Source of the DNA: Orobanche coerulescens | Lineage: Eukaryota; Streptophyta; Magnoliopsida; Lamiales; Orobanchaceae | NCBI GenBank assembly: GCA_033398695.1 | Contig: CM065818.1 | Coordinates: 52,050,001 to 52,114,000, forward strand | Reading direction: 5' to 3' | Length of the DNA: 64,000 nt | Shown: positions 42,181 to 53,092 of the stretch, piece by piece | Layout of the letters: every line of letters starts with the position of its first letter | Numbering within the stretch: the first letter of the stretch is position 1 | Position numbers and translations under genes: made by a program | Notes under the pieces: generated by a model | Told to the model about the DNA's origin: nothing | Seen by the model: only the letters and a program-made list of their open reading frames with translations | Database searches by the model: none

Positions 42181-42960
42181 AAGAAACTGAACCGAACTTT
42201 CAAACACAAGTACAACCACCACGTAGGTCTAGTAGGGTGTCTCATTTACGAGAGGTATGGGCTTGTGCACTTGGAGGAGCCGGGTCTCCATGAGGTTCCA
42301 AGTGATAGCCAAGAGACCGACCCGACGACCTATGACCAAGCGATGGTGGATGTAGACTCCGCGAAATGGCGTGAAGCTATGGAAGCCGAGATAGACTCGA
42401 TGCATGTCAATCAGTGCTGGACTCTAGTAGACCGCCCCAAGGGCATAGTGCCTATTGGGAACAAGTGGATCTACAAGAGAAAGACCGATGGTGATGGCAA
42501 GGTTGACGCCTATAAGGCCAGGCTAGTGGCAAAGGGTTATACCCGGAAGGAAGGAATCGATTACCACGATACCTTCTCGCCCGTAGCCATGATCAAGTCT
42601 ATTCGCATGATGCTTGCTATAGCCTACCACGATTATGAGATATGGCAAATGGACGTAAAGACGGCTTTCCTTAATGGATTCCTCGAGGAGGAAATCTATA
42701 TGGAGCACCTAAAGGCTTTGTATCCGAAGTCGATATTCGAAAGTGTGCAAGCTTCGTTCCATTTATGGATCAAGCAAGCGTCGCGTAGTTGGAATCTTCG
42801 TTTTGACGAGGCACAAAGAGTTTGACTTCGTGCAAAATGAAGAGGAACCTTGTGTATACAAGAGGGTTAGTGGGAGCAAGATCGCATTCTTAGTACTATA
42901 TGTAGATGACATTCTACTAATAGGAAATGATGTGGGAATGCTCGGTTACGTGAAAGCTTG
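42181..42960 (+). pseudogene. pol (RT): D reverse transcriptase
   Basis: 'AKWREAMEAEIDSMHVNQCW', 'NKWIYKRKTDGDGKVDAYKA', 'LVAKGYTRKEGIDYHDTFSP', 'WQMDVKTAFLNGFLEEEIYM' and, after a frame change near 42700-42810, 'FLVLYVDDILLIGNDVGML' (YVDD intact, near 42890-42930). 'YGLKQAS' is disrupted. The frame breaks again at about 42825 and 42967. Confidence 0.9.
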
Positions 42961-43875
42961 GCTTTGAGTAATTTCTCCATGAAAGACTTGGGAGAAGCTA
43001 CCTATATTCTTGGTATTCGACTCTACCGGGATAGAGCGAAGAGAACAATAGGTCTTTCCCAAGCCCTCTATATAGATAAAATCTTAAAGCAATTTAAGAT
43101 GGATGATTCTAAAAGAGGGTTCCTACCGATGCGACATGGAATAAAACTCACCTTGAAGATGTGTCCTCAAAATGAGGAACAACGAAAGGAAATGAGTAAT
43201 ATACCATATGCTTCGGCCGTGGGTAGCCTTATGTATGCTATGTTGTGTACAAGACTGACATTGCGCATCCGTAAGCGTGGTGAGTAGGTTTCAGCAAACC
43301 TGTAGGGAACATTGATCGCCAGAAAGAACTTTCTCAAGTACTTGAGAAGGACTAGATATATGTTTATGATGTATTGTGGTGTAGAATTGGATGTGGTGGG
43401 ATTCAATGATTCGGACTTCCAAGGACTGAACGACGACACGATATCCACTTATGTCTAAATATTTAATCTTAATCGAGTAGCAGTATCTAGGCGTAGTCCC
43501 AAGCAAATCGCGACCGCCGATTCCACTGTCGGTGAGTATCAAGCAGCCTCGGAGGCTTCCAAGGAAGGGTTCTGGATTAAGAAGTTTCTGGGAGAACTTC
43601 AAGTGATACCATGTGCTGAGCTGCCTGTTCCGCTGTACTGCGACAACGACGGAGCTGTAGCGCAGGCCAAGGAGCCGAGGTTTCACAACAGCACCAAACA
43701 TATTGAGAGGAAGTATCATCTCGTAAGAGAATTTGTTCGCAAGGGATACATTGTGCTGCATAGAGTAGACTCGGCCGACAACGTCGCCGATCCACTGACC
43801 AAGCCACTATCTCAGACTAGCTTGGAGCGTCATCTGGAGAACATGGGTATTAGATACCATAGTGTGTGGCATTGA
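42958..43875 (+). pseudogene. pol (RH): D RNase H
   Basis: 'FSMKDLGEATYILGIRLYRDRAK' ends the reverse transcriptase connection, then 'PYASAVGSLMYAMLCTR' and, out of frame, a degraded 'YCGVELDVVGFNDSDFQG' region with the first Asp. 'ADSTVGEYQAASEA', where the usual EAEY Glu position is altered, and 'LYCDNDGAVAQAKEPRFHN' (Asp) follow. The end is 'VADPLTKPLSQTSLERHLENMG' with the stop at 43873-43875. Confidence 0.87.
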
Positions 43876-43880
43876 GTGCA

Positions 43881-43890
43881 AGTGGGAGAT
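43881..43890 (+). other. Polypurine tract of D
   Basis: AGTGGGAGAT directly before the 3' LTR start TGTTAGGAG. Confidence 0.85.
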
Positions 43891-45866
43891 TGTTAGGAGT
43901 ATGCCCTCGAATGCCACTCAGAGGTTGTTGAGTGAGGGCATTGTACTTGTAATTATGTAAACCATTTATATAAGGCAAATGATTGTTTCTTTATTTACTG
44001 GTAGTTACTGGCATTCCTAACTCGTAAATAAACATATAGAAACTAGTCCGTGTATTTGAGAGCAAAACGTTCCACTCCTTTTTGGAAAAGGGGGTCGGCA
44101 CTGGAAAGGTTTATAGCTCAAATACTTAATCGTTCGCAAGTCGATGAAACTTGACTGGGCGTTAAGTTTATGTAAAGACTTGTATGACGTGTTCTTTGAC
44201 ATGGGGAGTGCTGTCGAACACTAATGGTTAGTGGGAGCACACGTTATAGGTATGCTAATTAGATTAGTATACTCAGGCCGACTCACCCTCGATTCGTCAC
44301 ATGGATTTCACTCCGGGACGATTAATGACGGAATCGAAAGGTTGTGATAGGTATTCGTGAACCTTCGACTTGAGGATTTAGTAGGGATGTGCTTGTGACG
44401 TCAAGATTTTCATTAGAGTAGTTCGACCGTAAACCGGTAGGCGGGGTCAACCTCGACGTGCATCTTGACGGGCAAGTAGCAGTCCTATCAATACCAAGAT
44501 AGAATTCTTTCTCCCGTTAGTGAGCGGGTTATATGTCCTATGCGGTTATTGGCGATGAGATCATAAGTCTTTGGCCAAAGCATTGGAGCCGATTGTATTA
44601 GATACACGATACTCGATGATCTCGATTTGCATTAACGCATGCATAGCGTCAAGTACGAGATAGGGTTTGGTCGACCGTGACCCTAAAACTTGATCGGGAC
44701 ATTTGAAAGAAGGGTTTATACGTTCTTGGTATTCACGACAGAATGGTTCTTGAATGATCCCAATCATTCGTTCTCGATTAAAGTGCAGTAGGCCGCCAGT
44801 GGCTAGGTGGTGCTACTACTCTTTGGTTCCTCCCATTCCGATCGAGACGGACCTACCGAGTCGCGCATTAGGATTGACGACGAATGAATCGAGCTTAATC
44901 TCTCCTTATAAATATTAGATATGGGATATCTAATTTGGGACATTGGATGTCTAAATCGATTTATTGGATAAATTGATTTACGGCCTAATGGATTAAATAC
45001 ATTCCTGGGTGATTAAATTAATGCGTGAATATAATTATTTCTTGGAGAAATTAATTATATTATTATGTATTTAATGTGATTAATTGATTGGATTAATTAA
45101 TCGACACAAATACATCGGAACGGAATAGGAGTTTATCTGTTTGGACTCACGGAGTCCGAAGCGAATCGAACTCATCCGATTCCTTCTAGATGGCCACCCC
45201 ATCACCTACTCCCTTACTTTGTCTTGGTCTACACTTTCAAGGATGGTGGACTAGTGACCAATCAAGGGGACAAATATCACACCTTGGTGATATTGTCTAA
45301 AGTAGGAGATCATGGGGAGTTGAATAAGAATATAAGTGGAGACAAACTCTCACTTGCAAGAGCTTAATTCAGTAGTGAGCTTTGAAGTAGTGAGAGAGAA
45401 AATTATTTTCTTAGTCTTCATCTTCATCTTCTTCTTCACTTTTATTCTTGAGTTTTCTTGGAGAAAATTCAAGATACATTAAGAGAGATATATTATACAC
45501 TTAGAGTGTAATAACAAAAGCTTCACCACTTGATTCTAGCCGTAACCTTAGAGGTTAATCAAGTGTTGTTGTTCCGGTCGTTTTTCCGGCGCGTGGCAAG
45601 TAGAGACGCGGTGTTTTCGGCGTTGGATCGTTCAAGGGCTTGGAGCGGATTGAACTCGTAGAGATCAAACTAAAGCTTGGGGAATAGCTCAAGAGAATGT
45701 TTCCATTTAATCAACGGACTTCGAGGGTTAGTTTCTTACGACTATTGCTTTTCGTTTATATATTCGTATATACGTAGCTCGATCGATTCTCGTAGGGATT
45801 CGGATCGAATTAATTTTCGTTTTACCGCTTCCGCTGGGCCTTCGTTTTAGGCACCGAATCCCAACA
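43891..45866 (+). repeat. 3' LTR of D
   Basis: 1976 bp, partner of 36254-38241. Examples of block differences: CAGTTGTATT becomes CGATTGTATT, GCTGACTGAGAC becomes CCGATCGAGAC, and GACAGTCAATG becomes GACGATTAATG. Confidence 0.93.
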
Positions 45867-46983
45867 AAAACAACTCTGGATATCTAGCCTTCATACTGTC
45901 CTCCGTTTCCCAAGTGGCCTCTTCGACTCCGTGTCGTGACCATTGCACTTTAACCAAATGTATTGGTTTATTCCTCAATTGTTTGATCCGGCTCTCAAGT
46001 ATCTTGATTGGTCTCTCTTCGAAGGTGCCATCATTAGCTATCTTGATCTCGTCGAAATCAATGACGTGACTGGGGTCCGGTACATACTTCCGCAATTGGG
46101 ATACGTGAAACACATTGTGAACGTGACTCAGCGATGGCGGTAAAGCCAACCTGTATGCTAAATCTCCAACTCTCTCTAGGATCTCAAATGGTCCGATATA
46201 TCTCGGACTAAGCTTGCCTCTCCTCCCAAAACGGAAAATCCCTTGCGTAGGAGACACCTTCAATAGTACATGGTCCCCAGCGTCGAACTCTAGAGGGCGA
46301 TGACGTATATCTGCATAAGATTTCTGTCGACTCTGGGCAGTCAACAGTCTCTCTCGAATCAAAGCTATCTTCTCTTGAGTCTGAATAATCAATTCCGGTT
46401 CCGTCCCGATCAAATCCGAAGAATCATCCCAACATAGGGGTGATCGGCATCTTCTCCCGTACAAAGCTTCAAATGGTGCCATCTTGATAGAAGCATGCCA
46501 ACTGTTATTATAAGTGAATTCAATCAAGGGCAAGTGAACTTCCCAATCAGTTGACCAATCTAATGCACAAGCTCTAAGCATGTCCTCTACTGTCTGTATA
46601 GTTCTTTCAGACTGACCGTCCGTTTGGGGATGATAAGCTGTGCTAAAGTTGAGCTCAGTCCCCAAAGCCCTGTGAACTGCTTTCCAGAAGTGCGACATGA
46701 AGTGACCATCTCGATCTGAAATAATGGTCCTCGGCATCCCATGCAATCTGACTATCTCCGCAATAAATACTCGTGCCAATCTCTCGGGCCCCCATGTATC
46801 TTTAATCCCTAGGAAATGAGCCGACTTGGTTAGTCGATCAACTACAACCCAAATCATGTTCATTCCCGTTCTAGTCCTTGGCATACTGGTGATGAAATCC
46901 ATCAAGATATCCTCCCACTTCCACTCAGGGATCGGAAGCGGCTTTAACATTCCGGCAGGTCGTTGATGTTCAATCTTAACCTG
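45867..46983 (-). pseudogene. pol (INT-CHD): C integrase core and chromodomain-like tail
   Basis: On the minus strand from just after a TAG at 46984-46986: 'MLKPLPIPEWKWEDILMDF', '[15 protein letters not shown]' (Asp), 'TIISDRDGHFMSHFWKAV' (Asp), 'TDGQSERTIQTVEDML' (Glu), 'YNNSWHASIKMAPFEALYG', 'PRYIGPFEILERVGDLAYRL', 'HNVFHVSQLRKYVPDPSHV' and the tail 'LVKVQWSRHGVEEATWETEDS'. It is uninterrupted for about 360 codons, catalytic triad intact. D cuts it after 'ARYPELF'. Confidence 0.93.
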
Positions 46984-49677
46984 CTAACAAGTCAAACACT
47001 TCGAAACGTACTCTGCTACGTCCTTCTTCATATTCCCCCACCAGAAGTTTTGCTTTAAATCCTTATACATCTTACTACTGCCTGGGTGAATAGAATAGGG
47101 CGCGCTATGAGCTTCCTTCAGAATGGTCCGTCTCAGATCATCATCATCGGGAACGCAAAGTCGATTCTGAAATCTCAGAACTCCATCGTCTTGTAACACG
47201 AATCCTGGGGCTTTTCCTTTCTTTACTTCGTCACATAATCGAAGGATCAGAGAATCGTCCAGCTGCTTAGACTTGATCCCCTCGACTAGTGATGAAGTCA
47301 GTTCCATCACATAAAGTTGACCTTGGATTCTTGGTGCCCATACTTCAATCCCCTCGCGGATCAGTTCTCGTCGAATACTGGTTTGGGACGTAAGAGCTTC
47401 CAACACTCTGAGAGAAACAGGTTTACGGCTCAAAGCATCGGCTACTACGTTTGCTTTCCCCGGATGATAGAGAATCTCCAAGTCGTAATCCTTGATCAAT
47501 TCCAGCCACCTTCTCTGCCTCATGTTTAATTCTTTCTGACTGAAAATGTACTTGAGGCTCTTATGATCTGTAAAGATCTGACAATGAGTGCCGTACAAAT
47601 AATGTCTCCAAATTTTCAGTGCAAAGACTACAGCTGCTAACTCCAGATCGTGAGTCGGGTAGTTAACCTCATACGATTTCAATTGCCGAGAAGCATAGGC
47701 AATCACCTTATCCTTTTGCATCAACACACATCCCAGACCCTGATTTGAAGCGTCGCTGTAAACCATGTATCCATCAGTTCCATCTGGTAACGCTAATATA
47801 GGTGCTGTCGTCAGTCTCTTCTTAAGTTCGTCAAAACCAGCCTGGCACTTCTCATTCCATGTGAACTTATGAGTTTTCTGTAACAGCTGAGTGAGCGGAT
47901 GAGCAATTTTGGAAAATCCCTCTACAAAGCGGCAATAATATCCAGCAAGTCCTAAGAAGCTTCGGACTTCTTTCACGTTTTTAGGAGCTTCCCATTCCAA
48001 GATTTCTTCGACTTTCTTCGGGTCCACCTGAACTCCGTCGGATGATATCACATGTCCAAGGAAGGTTACTTCCTTAAGCCAGAACTCGCATTTTGAAAGT
48101 TTTGCATACAACTGTTCCTTCCTCAAGGTGCTCAAAACCACTCGTAAATGTTCAGCATGTTCCTCTGCGTCCCTCGAATATATTAGGATGTCGTGAATGA
48201 AGACGACCACAAATTTATCCAAGTATTCCAAGAATACCCGATTCATCAATTGCATGAATACCGCAGGAGCATTGGTAAGTCCAAATGTCATTACTACAAA
48301 TTCATAATGCCCGTACCGGGATCTGAAAGCAGATTTCGGTATATCCGATTCCTTAATTCTCAACTGGTGGTATCCTGATCGCAAGTCAATCTTCGAGAAT
48401 ACCCTTGCCCCTTGCAGTTGATCAAACAAGTCGTCGATCCGAGGTATAGGATACTTATTCTTGATCGTCATCTTATTGAGCTCCCTGTAATCAATACACA
48501 GTCGGAGGGATCCGTCTTTCTTACGGACAAAGAGAACGGGCGCTCCCCAAGGAGAAACGCTCGGTTGAATATAACCCTTCTGTAACAATTCCTCCAGTTG
48601 CTTCTTGAGTTCATACATCTCGGTTGGCGCCATGCGGTATGGTGCCCTAGAAATAGGAGCTGCTCCAGGCTCTAATTCGATAGTGAATTCCACTTCTCTC
48701 TGCGGAGGTAACCCAGGTAGTTCGTCAGGAAATACATCTGAGAACTTATTCACAACTGAAATAGACGAGAGCTCTACTCCTTCCTCTTTCCTCATGGCAT
48801 AACACCAAAGGTCGTGACATCCCTGCTTCAGTAATTTCACGGCTTTCATTGCTTTGATCAATTTTCCCGAGCTTCCCGGTCTCCATCCTCGGAATAAGTG
48901 TTCAGATCCATCATCAGCAATGATAGAAATGACTCTATCTCGGTAATTCAGAAAAGCTCCATAACGGTTGAGCCAATCATCTCCGAGAATTAAATCGTCA
49001 CCGCAGATGTCAACTACAATAAGATTCGATGGCCAATCTCTTCCTTCTATAGATACTGGGAAATCCCTAGCTTCTAGGGTTCCCACAATTTTCTCTCCGT
49101 TCGGTAATCCCACAACATAAGGTTCACAATTAAATAAGCACGAGATTTTCAAACGATTAACACAGTTCAAAGATACAAAAGAATGTGTAGCTCTGGAATC
49201 GAATAAAAAACTAACTGGTTGCAAAAGGATCTGAATTGTACCTGATGCAACAACAGTGTTCTGATCATCAGATTTCCTCATCTCGTACAGGCGCGGAGGA
49301 ACGGACCCAGCACTGGATGTCTCTCTTTTCCCAACGTTCTGCTGCTGAAATCCACTCTGCTGCGTTTGGTTCACACTCGTCTCCTTCGGTACTGGAGCTG
49401 GAGTGCGAGTACCAAAAGATCGGGTCGCATTCCCACAAAATGTTGCGCGATGTCCTTCCTGTCCACATTCGAAACAGGTCACAGCAGGCGCGAAACAATC
49501 ACGTCGAACATGTCCCGCTTTGCCACAGTTATAACACTTCTTCCTCGGTCTCAAACAGCTTGGTGCTTGCCGGAACTTCTTTCCACCTCGAGAAGGATGC
49601 GGAGGTCTCTTGGATGAGTGAAAAGAGGACCTGACCCGGCGGCCCGCTACTCTTATTCTCCGTGAAGTTGCGGACAC
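46984..49677 (-). pseudogene. pol: C pol: zinc knuckles, protease, reverse transcriptase, RNase H, integrase zinc domain
   Basis: A single 897-codon frame, the longest of the window. Gag zinc knuckles '[14 protein letters not shown]' and '[14 protein letters not shown]' come first. The protease motif reads '[10 protein letters not shown]': the Gly of the D-S/T-G active site is Arg. Reverse transcriptase 'LCIDYRELN', '[15 protein letters not shown]' and '[14 protein letters not shown]': the first Asp of the usual IDD is His. RNase H '[15 protein letters not shown]' and '[12 protein letters not shown]' are intact. The zinc domain reads '[20 protein letters not shown]' and 'SKCLTC'. TAG at 46984-46986 replaces the Gln codon that follows in A and B. 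Despite its open frame it is probably catalytically dead. Confidence 0.93.
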
Positions 49678-50504
49678 CTTGCTTTCTTTGCTTCCGTCGA
49701 TTTCTCTACTGCTGCCTCCTTCATATCATAGGCCAACGCCTTGTCCTGATACTGTCGCAAGGTGGTGCATTCAAATCCGGACATATACTGCTGAATTTCC
49801 GGCTTCATTCGCATGTCAAATGAAAAATCTTCTCCGCCTCGGTCCTGACCAAGTGGCGCACATAAGTCAGCTGGTGATTAAAAGTCTTAATCACGTCCGT
49901 CACAGATGCTTCTGAATTCTGTGGTGAGAAAAACTCTCGAACTTGGGCCTCTCTAACTGGGCGAGGACAATACTGCGCTTCCATCATCAATTTGAATTCC
50001 GTCCAGTCAACATTGTGCTCCTCCAGTCGAATGGCCTCCCACCAGTCGAAAGCCTCCCCTGTCAGAAGATACCGGCGGCGGAACCTTCCTATCGTTGGGA
50101 CAGTTAATCCTCGCAAAAATCTTCTCTAATTCCTTGACCGGTGATCCCAAGAAAGCGTCTCGGTCGAGCCATCAAATTTCGGAGGATGCAATTTGACCAC
50201 CTCGGTAAGCCATTTATCTCCCGATTATCCACGTTATCTTTGTTGTCCCATCACCGTCTGCATGCGATCCACAACTTGAGCAAACCGGTTTATCTGGGCA
50301 ACCACTGTGAAGCACTCCCGGCACGTTAGGATCTGCATTATTATTTGCCGATCCCTGCTGTCCCCCGGAATGGGAATCCGTTCGACTAGCGGTTATCTCT
50401 GGGGTAGATACCGACTCTTCTTGCCTCGCATTTCCACGTCCGCGTCCACAACCGCGTCCGCGTCCACGACCTCCTCTCAACATACTGTAAACATAAATAC
50501 TCAA
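49678..50504 (-). pseudogene. gag: C gag, N-terminal and capsid parts
   Basis: On the minus strand from 50504 (more likely start at the Met near 50483): an Arg/Gly-rich N-terminus ('GGRGRGRGCGRGRGNARQEES') like that of A, then a Ser/Asn/Gly-rich region. Frame changes near 50215 and 50120 lead to the capsid domain 'YLLTGEAFDWWEAIRLEEHNVDW', 'MMEAQYCPRPVREAQVREFF' and 'TYVRHLVRTEAEKIF' (50116-49805). Another change near 49805 leads to '[20 protein letters not shown]', which joins the frame that continues into the zinc knuckles at 49677. Confidence 0.85.
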
Positions 50505-50707
50505 TATCCAGGGAAAACTTTCTCAAAGTACATCCATCAATGTTTACAGGACATGAATTAAATAAAACGGTAGTATTAGAGATTTAGGGACTTACAACCA
50601 CGGTCCACACGACGATGCTGGCTCAGCAGTGATGTTACGAACGACCAATAATCAAATAACGTAAACAGACCCAACTAACCCGACTGCCAAGATATCCATG
50701 AATCTTA

Positions 50708-50719
50708 GCTCCGATACCA
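50708..50719 (-). other. Primer binding site of C
   Basis: The minus strand reads TGGTATCGGAGC, followed by TAAGATTC. Five bases (GAATA) separate it from the LTR. Confidence 0.92.
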
Positions 50720-50724
50720 TATTC

Positions 50725-53087
50725 TGTAACACCCCGAGATATTCGGAATAATTACAGCGCCGTAAACCCTTTAGATAAGGATTTACAAGGCTAATTTTAA
50801 AAGAAGTGTAAAAATAATCCAATCGAACAACTGAAGTTCAAATACAGATTTGATTCAACCGATCAAACGAGTTAACTTGTACAACCATATCAAAATGACC
50901 TCATTAAAACAGACGTACTCGAGTACTAAATGAACCAAGAAGACAAATCACAATAACAATAACATCAATCACATCACTGAACCAAATCATCGTCCTGTCG
51001 GTACTGTGGTTGCCTCCCCGCTCCTCGGCTACCTGAACATCAAAACAATGTCCACCCCCAAAGGGGTTAGCAACACAATGCTAGTACAAGTATCATAATA
51101 CAATAAATCATCAATGCATCATAAAACATGCAAAACGGACTTCCGCCACCGGAATCCAACGATGCGAATCCTCACGATTCCATCAACAAAATACAGGGTA
51201 ATCCAGCGATCCAGCGCCCTTGGTATAGATCCCCATGATGATCCCGTCGGACCAACGCATGGTGGAAAACCCGTCCAACGATCCAGCGCCCTCAGCATAG
51301 ATCCCCATGATGATCCCGTCGGACCAACGCATGGTGGACATTCGATCCAGCGCCCTCAACATAGATCCTCATGATCCCCTCGGATCATTTATACCATAAA
51401 TCAATCAACTATGCATACACATATGCATTTCAATATGTTCATCAATACGAACAAATAACAACGAATATCGCGAGAATTTTCAGAAATACATCTCATATTC
51501 AACAATATGAACAAACCACAAGCATGATCATAGTTTCAATATAAATCGAACTCGACATATGATACTTGCCTCGAAAATGGCAAGGACGAAACACCTCGAT
51601 GATCTCAACACACTCGAAGGCCGCCTCCTTCGATCAATGTAACAAGCTCGAACCTTAACAAAAGGAATGATATACAAATCATCTCAAGTCGAACGATGGC
51701 CTAACAATTCGGTCTACGGCCGAAAAGCTCAAAATAAACTATGCTCGATCGAAGCGTGCGCTACGTACTCTACGTAACGTGCGCTAAGCCGGCCTGTTAG
51801 CGTACGCTATCGTATAAGACTAGCATGCGCTAGCCACGAACTGACAGTTTGAATCGGCTGATACATAACGTACGTTACGTACGTATTGTGTGTTAACTCA
51901 ACCCCGATAGCACACGCTAATTTACAAGTGTTAGCGTGCGCTAACCTTGCATGGCAGAATACTGCTAACAGAAAACTGGATTGAAAGGTGATGAACTCAT
52001 GAATTCTATGGTGATACAACAAGTCATTCTCAAGCATGTCATGCTAATAAGGTTTGTGGAAGTTCCATGAACAAGAGGTCTAAATATACGGATAATCATC
52101 TCAACATCATAATTCATTTTCGATCTTCAAGAAAATATTCCAAGTTCCGATTATTCCAAGTCCCAAAACATATGATTCCTTACGTAAAACATACGAACTA
52201 GGTAATATTCATATACTGGTCGATTGGTTTTGAAGATACATAACATGCTTAGGAATCCACATACTAAAAGGTTCAAAGGATCATACGATGAATAATTGTC
52301 GATACGTCAAAAGTATCCTTCTAACACATGATGTACGACTAATAACGAATATAACTGACTAGATGAACATGATCAACATCCTTTAGAACACTACTAGTAT
52401 TGGTGAAGAATCACCTACCTCAAGGTAGTGAAGAACACGGAGGAAATCGAAGCAATCCAACACCGAAGGCTTGAACACCAATCTCCAACGATGTACGATC
52501 TTCAATCACGAGCTAGGATGTTGATATGGAGTGTTTAGGATGAAGGAAGTTATGTTCTAAGTGTAATAATTCGGGTACTGGGAGAAGAAAGAACTGAAAT
52601 CACGAATAGGATGCTGTCCTATTTATAAGAAATGGCTATTAGCGCGCGCTAGTCCCTGCTCGTAGCGTGCGCTAACGGCTCACTGACTTAACTGTACTCA
52701 GCACTTAGCGCGCGCTATGCACATACCTGTAGCGTGCGCTAAGGCGTTGACTCGGCTTTTCCCGAAAGCCATCCAGGTACATCCCGACACGATCCGACAA
52801 GGGTCCCCCGGCCAGATCTCACCTACCGCACGTCTCAATCAATTTGACCACGCATAGCGTGCGCTAATGATCCTCTGTAGCGTGCGCTATTGAGTCTATG
52901 TTAGCGTACGCTACACATAGCCGATAGCGTGCGCTACATGCGCAGAATTACAATTTGTAAATCACATACATGAAATCATACGCTCGACAACATCGGATTA
53001 TGAAATACAGAGAATAATACTGAGATCAAGTACAACGATTACAATATCACAAGTTCCAAATACAATTCAGAAATCTCGGGTATTACA
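50725..53087 (-). repeat. 5' LTR of C
   Basis: 2363 bp, partner of 33838-36205. Palindrome array at 52640-52936, TATA box at 52618-52627, downstream cluster at 51752-51945. About thirty differences from the 3' LTR were noticed; one of them (51738-51752 versus 34855-34870) is a block replacement. Confidence 0.93.
52640..52936 (-). repeat. Palindrome array in U3 of C 5' LTR
   Basis: Same arrangement as 35758-36055, with all ten-base cores conserved between the two LTRs. Confidence 0.9.
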
Positions 53088-53092
53088 ATACG
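53088..53092 (+). other. Target duplication of C, right copy
   Basis: ATACG; see 33833-33837. Confidence 0.93.

Larger units (their letters stand above)
36254..45866 (+). mobile_element. Element D: Ty1/copia element (plus strand), innermost layer
   Basis: Complete at both ends: TGTTAGGAGTATG to GAATCCCAACA, flanked by AAAAC (36249-36253, 45867-45871). LTRs are 36254-38241 and 43891-45866. Between them are a primer site, a 1.75-kb leader, gag, protease, integrase, reverse transcriptase, RNase H and a purine tract. Coding order is copia, and the sequence is close to E1. Although D must be the youngest element of the nest, its genes are full of frame breaks and its LTRs differ by about 3% in short clustered blocks. 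Confidence 0.94.
33838..53087 (-). mobile_element. Element C: Ty3/gypsy chromovirus (minus strand), split by D
   Basis: The plus strand begins TGTAACACCCC and ends CTCGGGTATTACA, flanked by ATACG. The 5' LTR is 53087-50725, the coding region lies between 50504 and 45867 with its last codons at 36253-36241, and the 3' LTR is 36205-33838. Without D it is about 9.6 kb. Coding order and tail are those of A and B. The LTR pair differs by about 1% by eye. It has the best preserved pol of the window but a broken gag. Confidence 0.94.
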
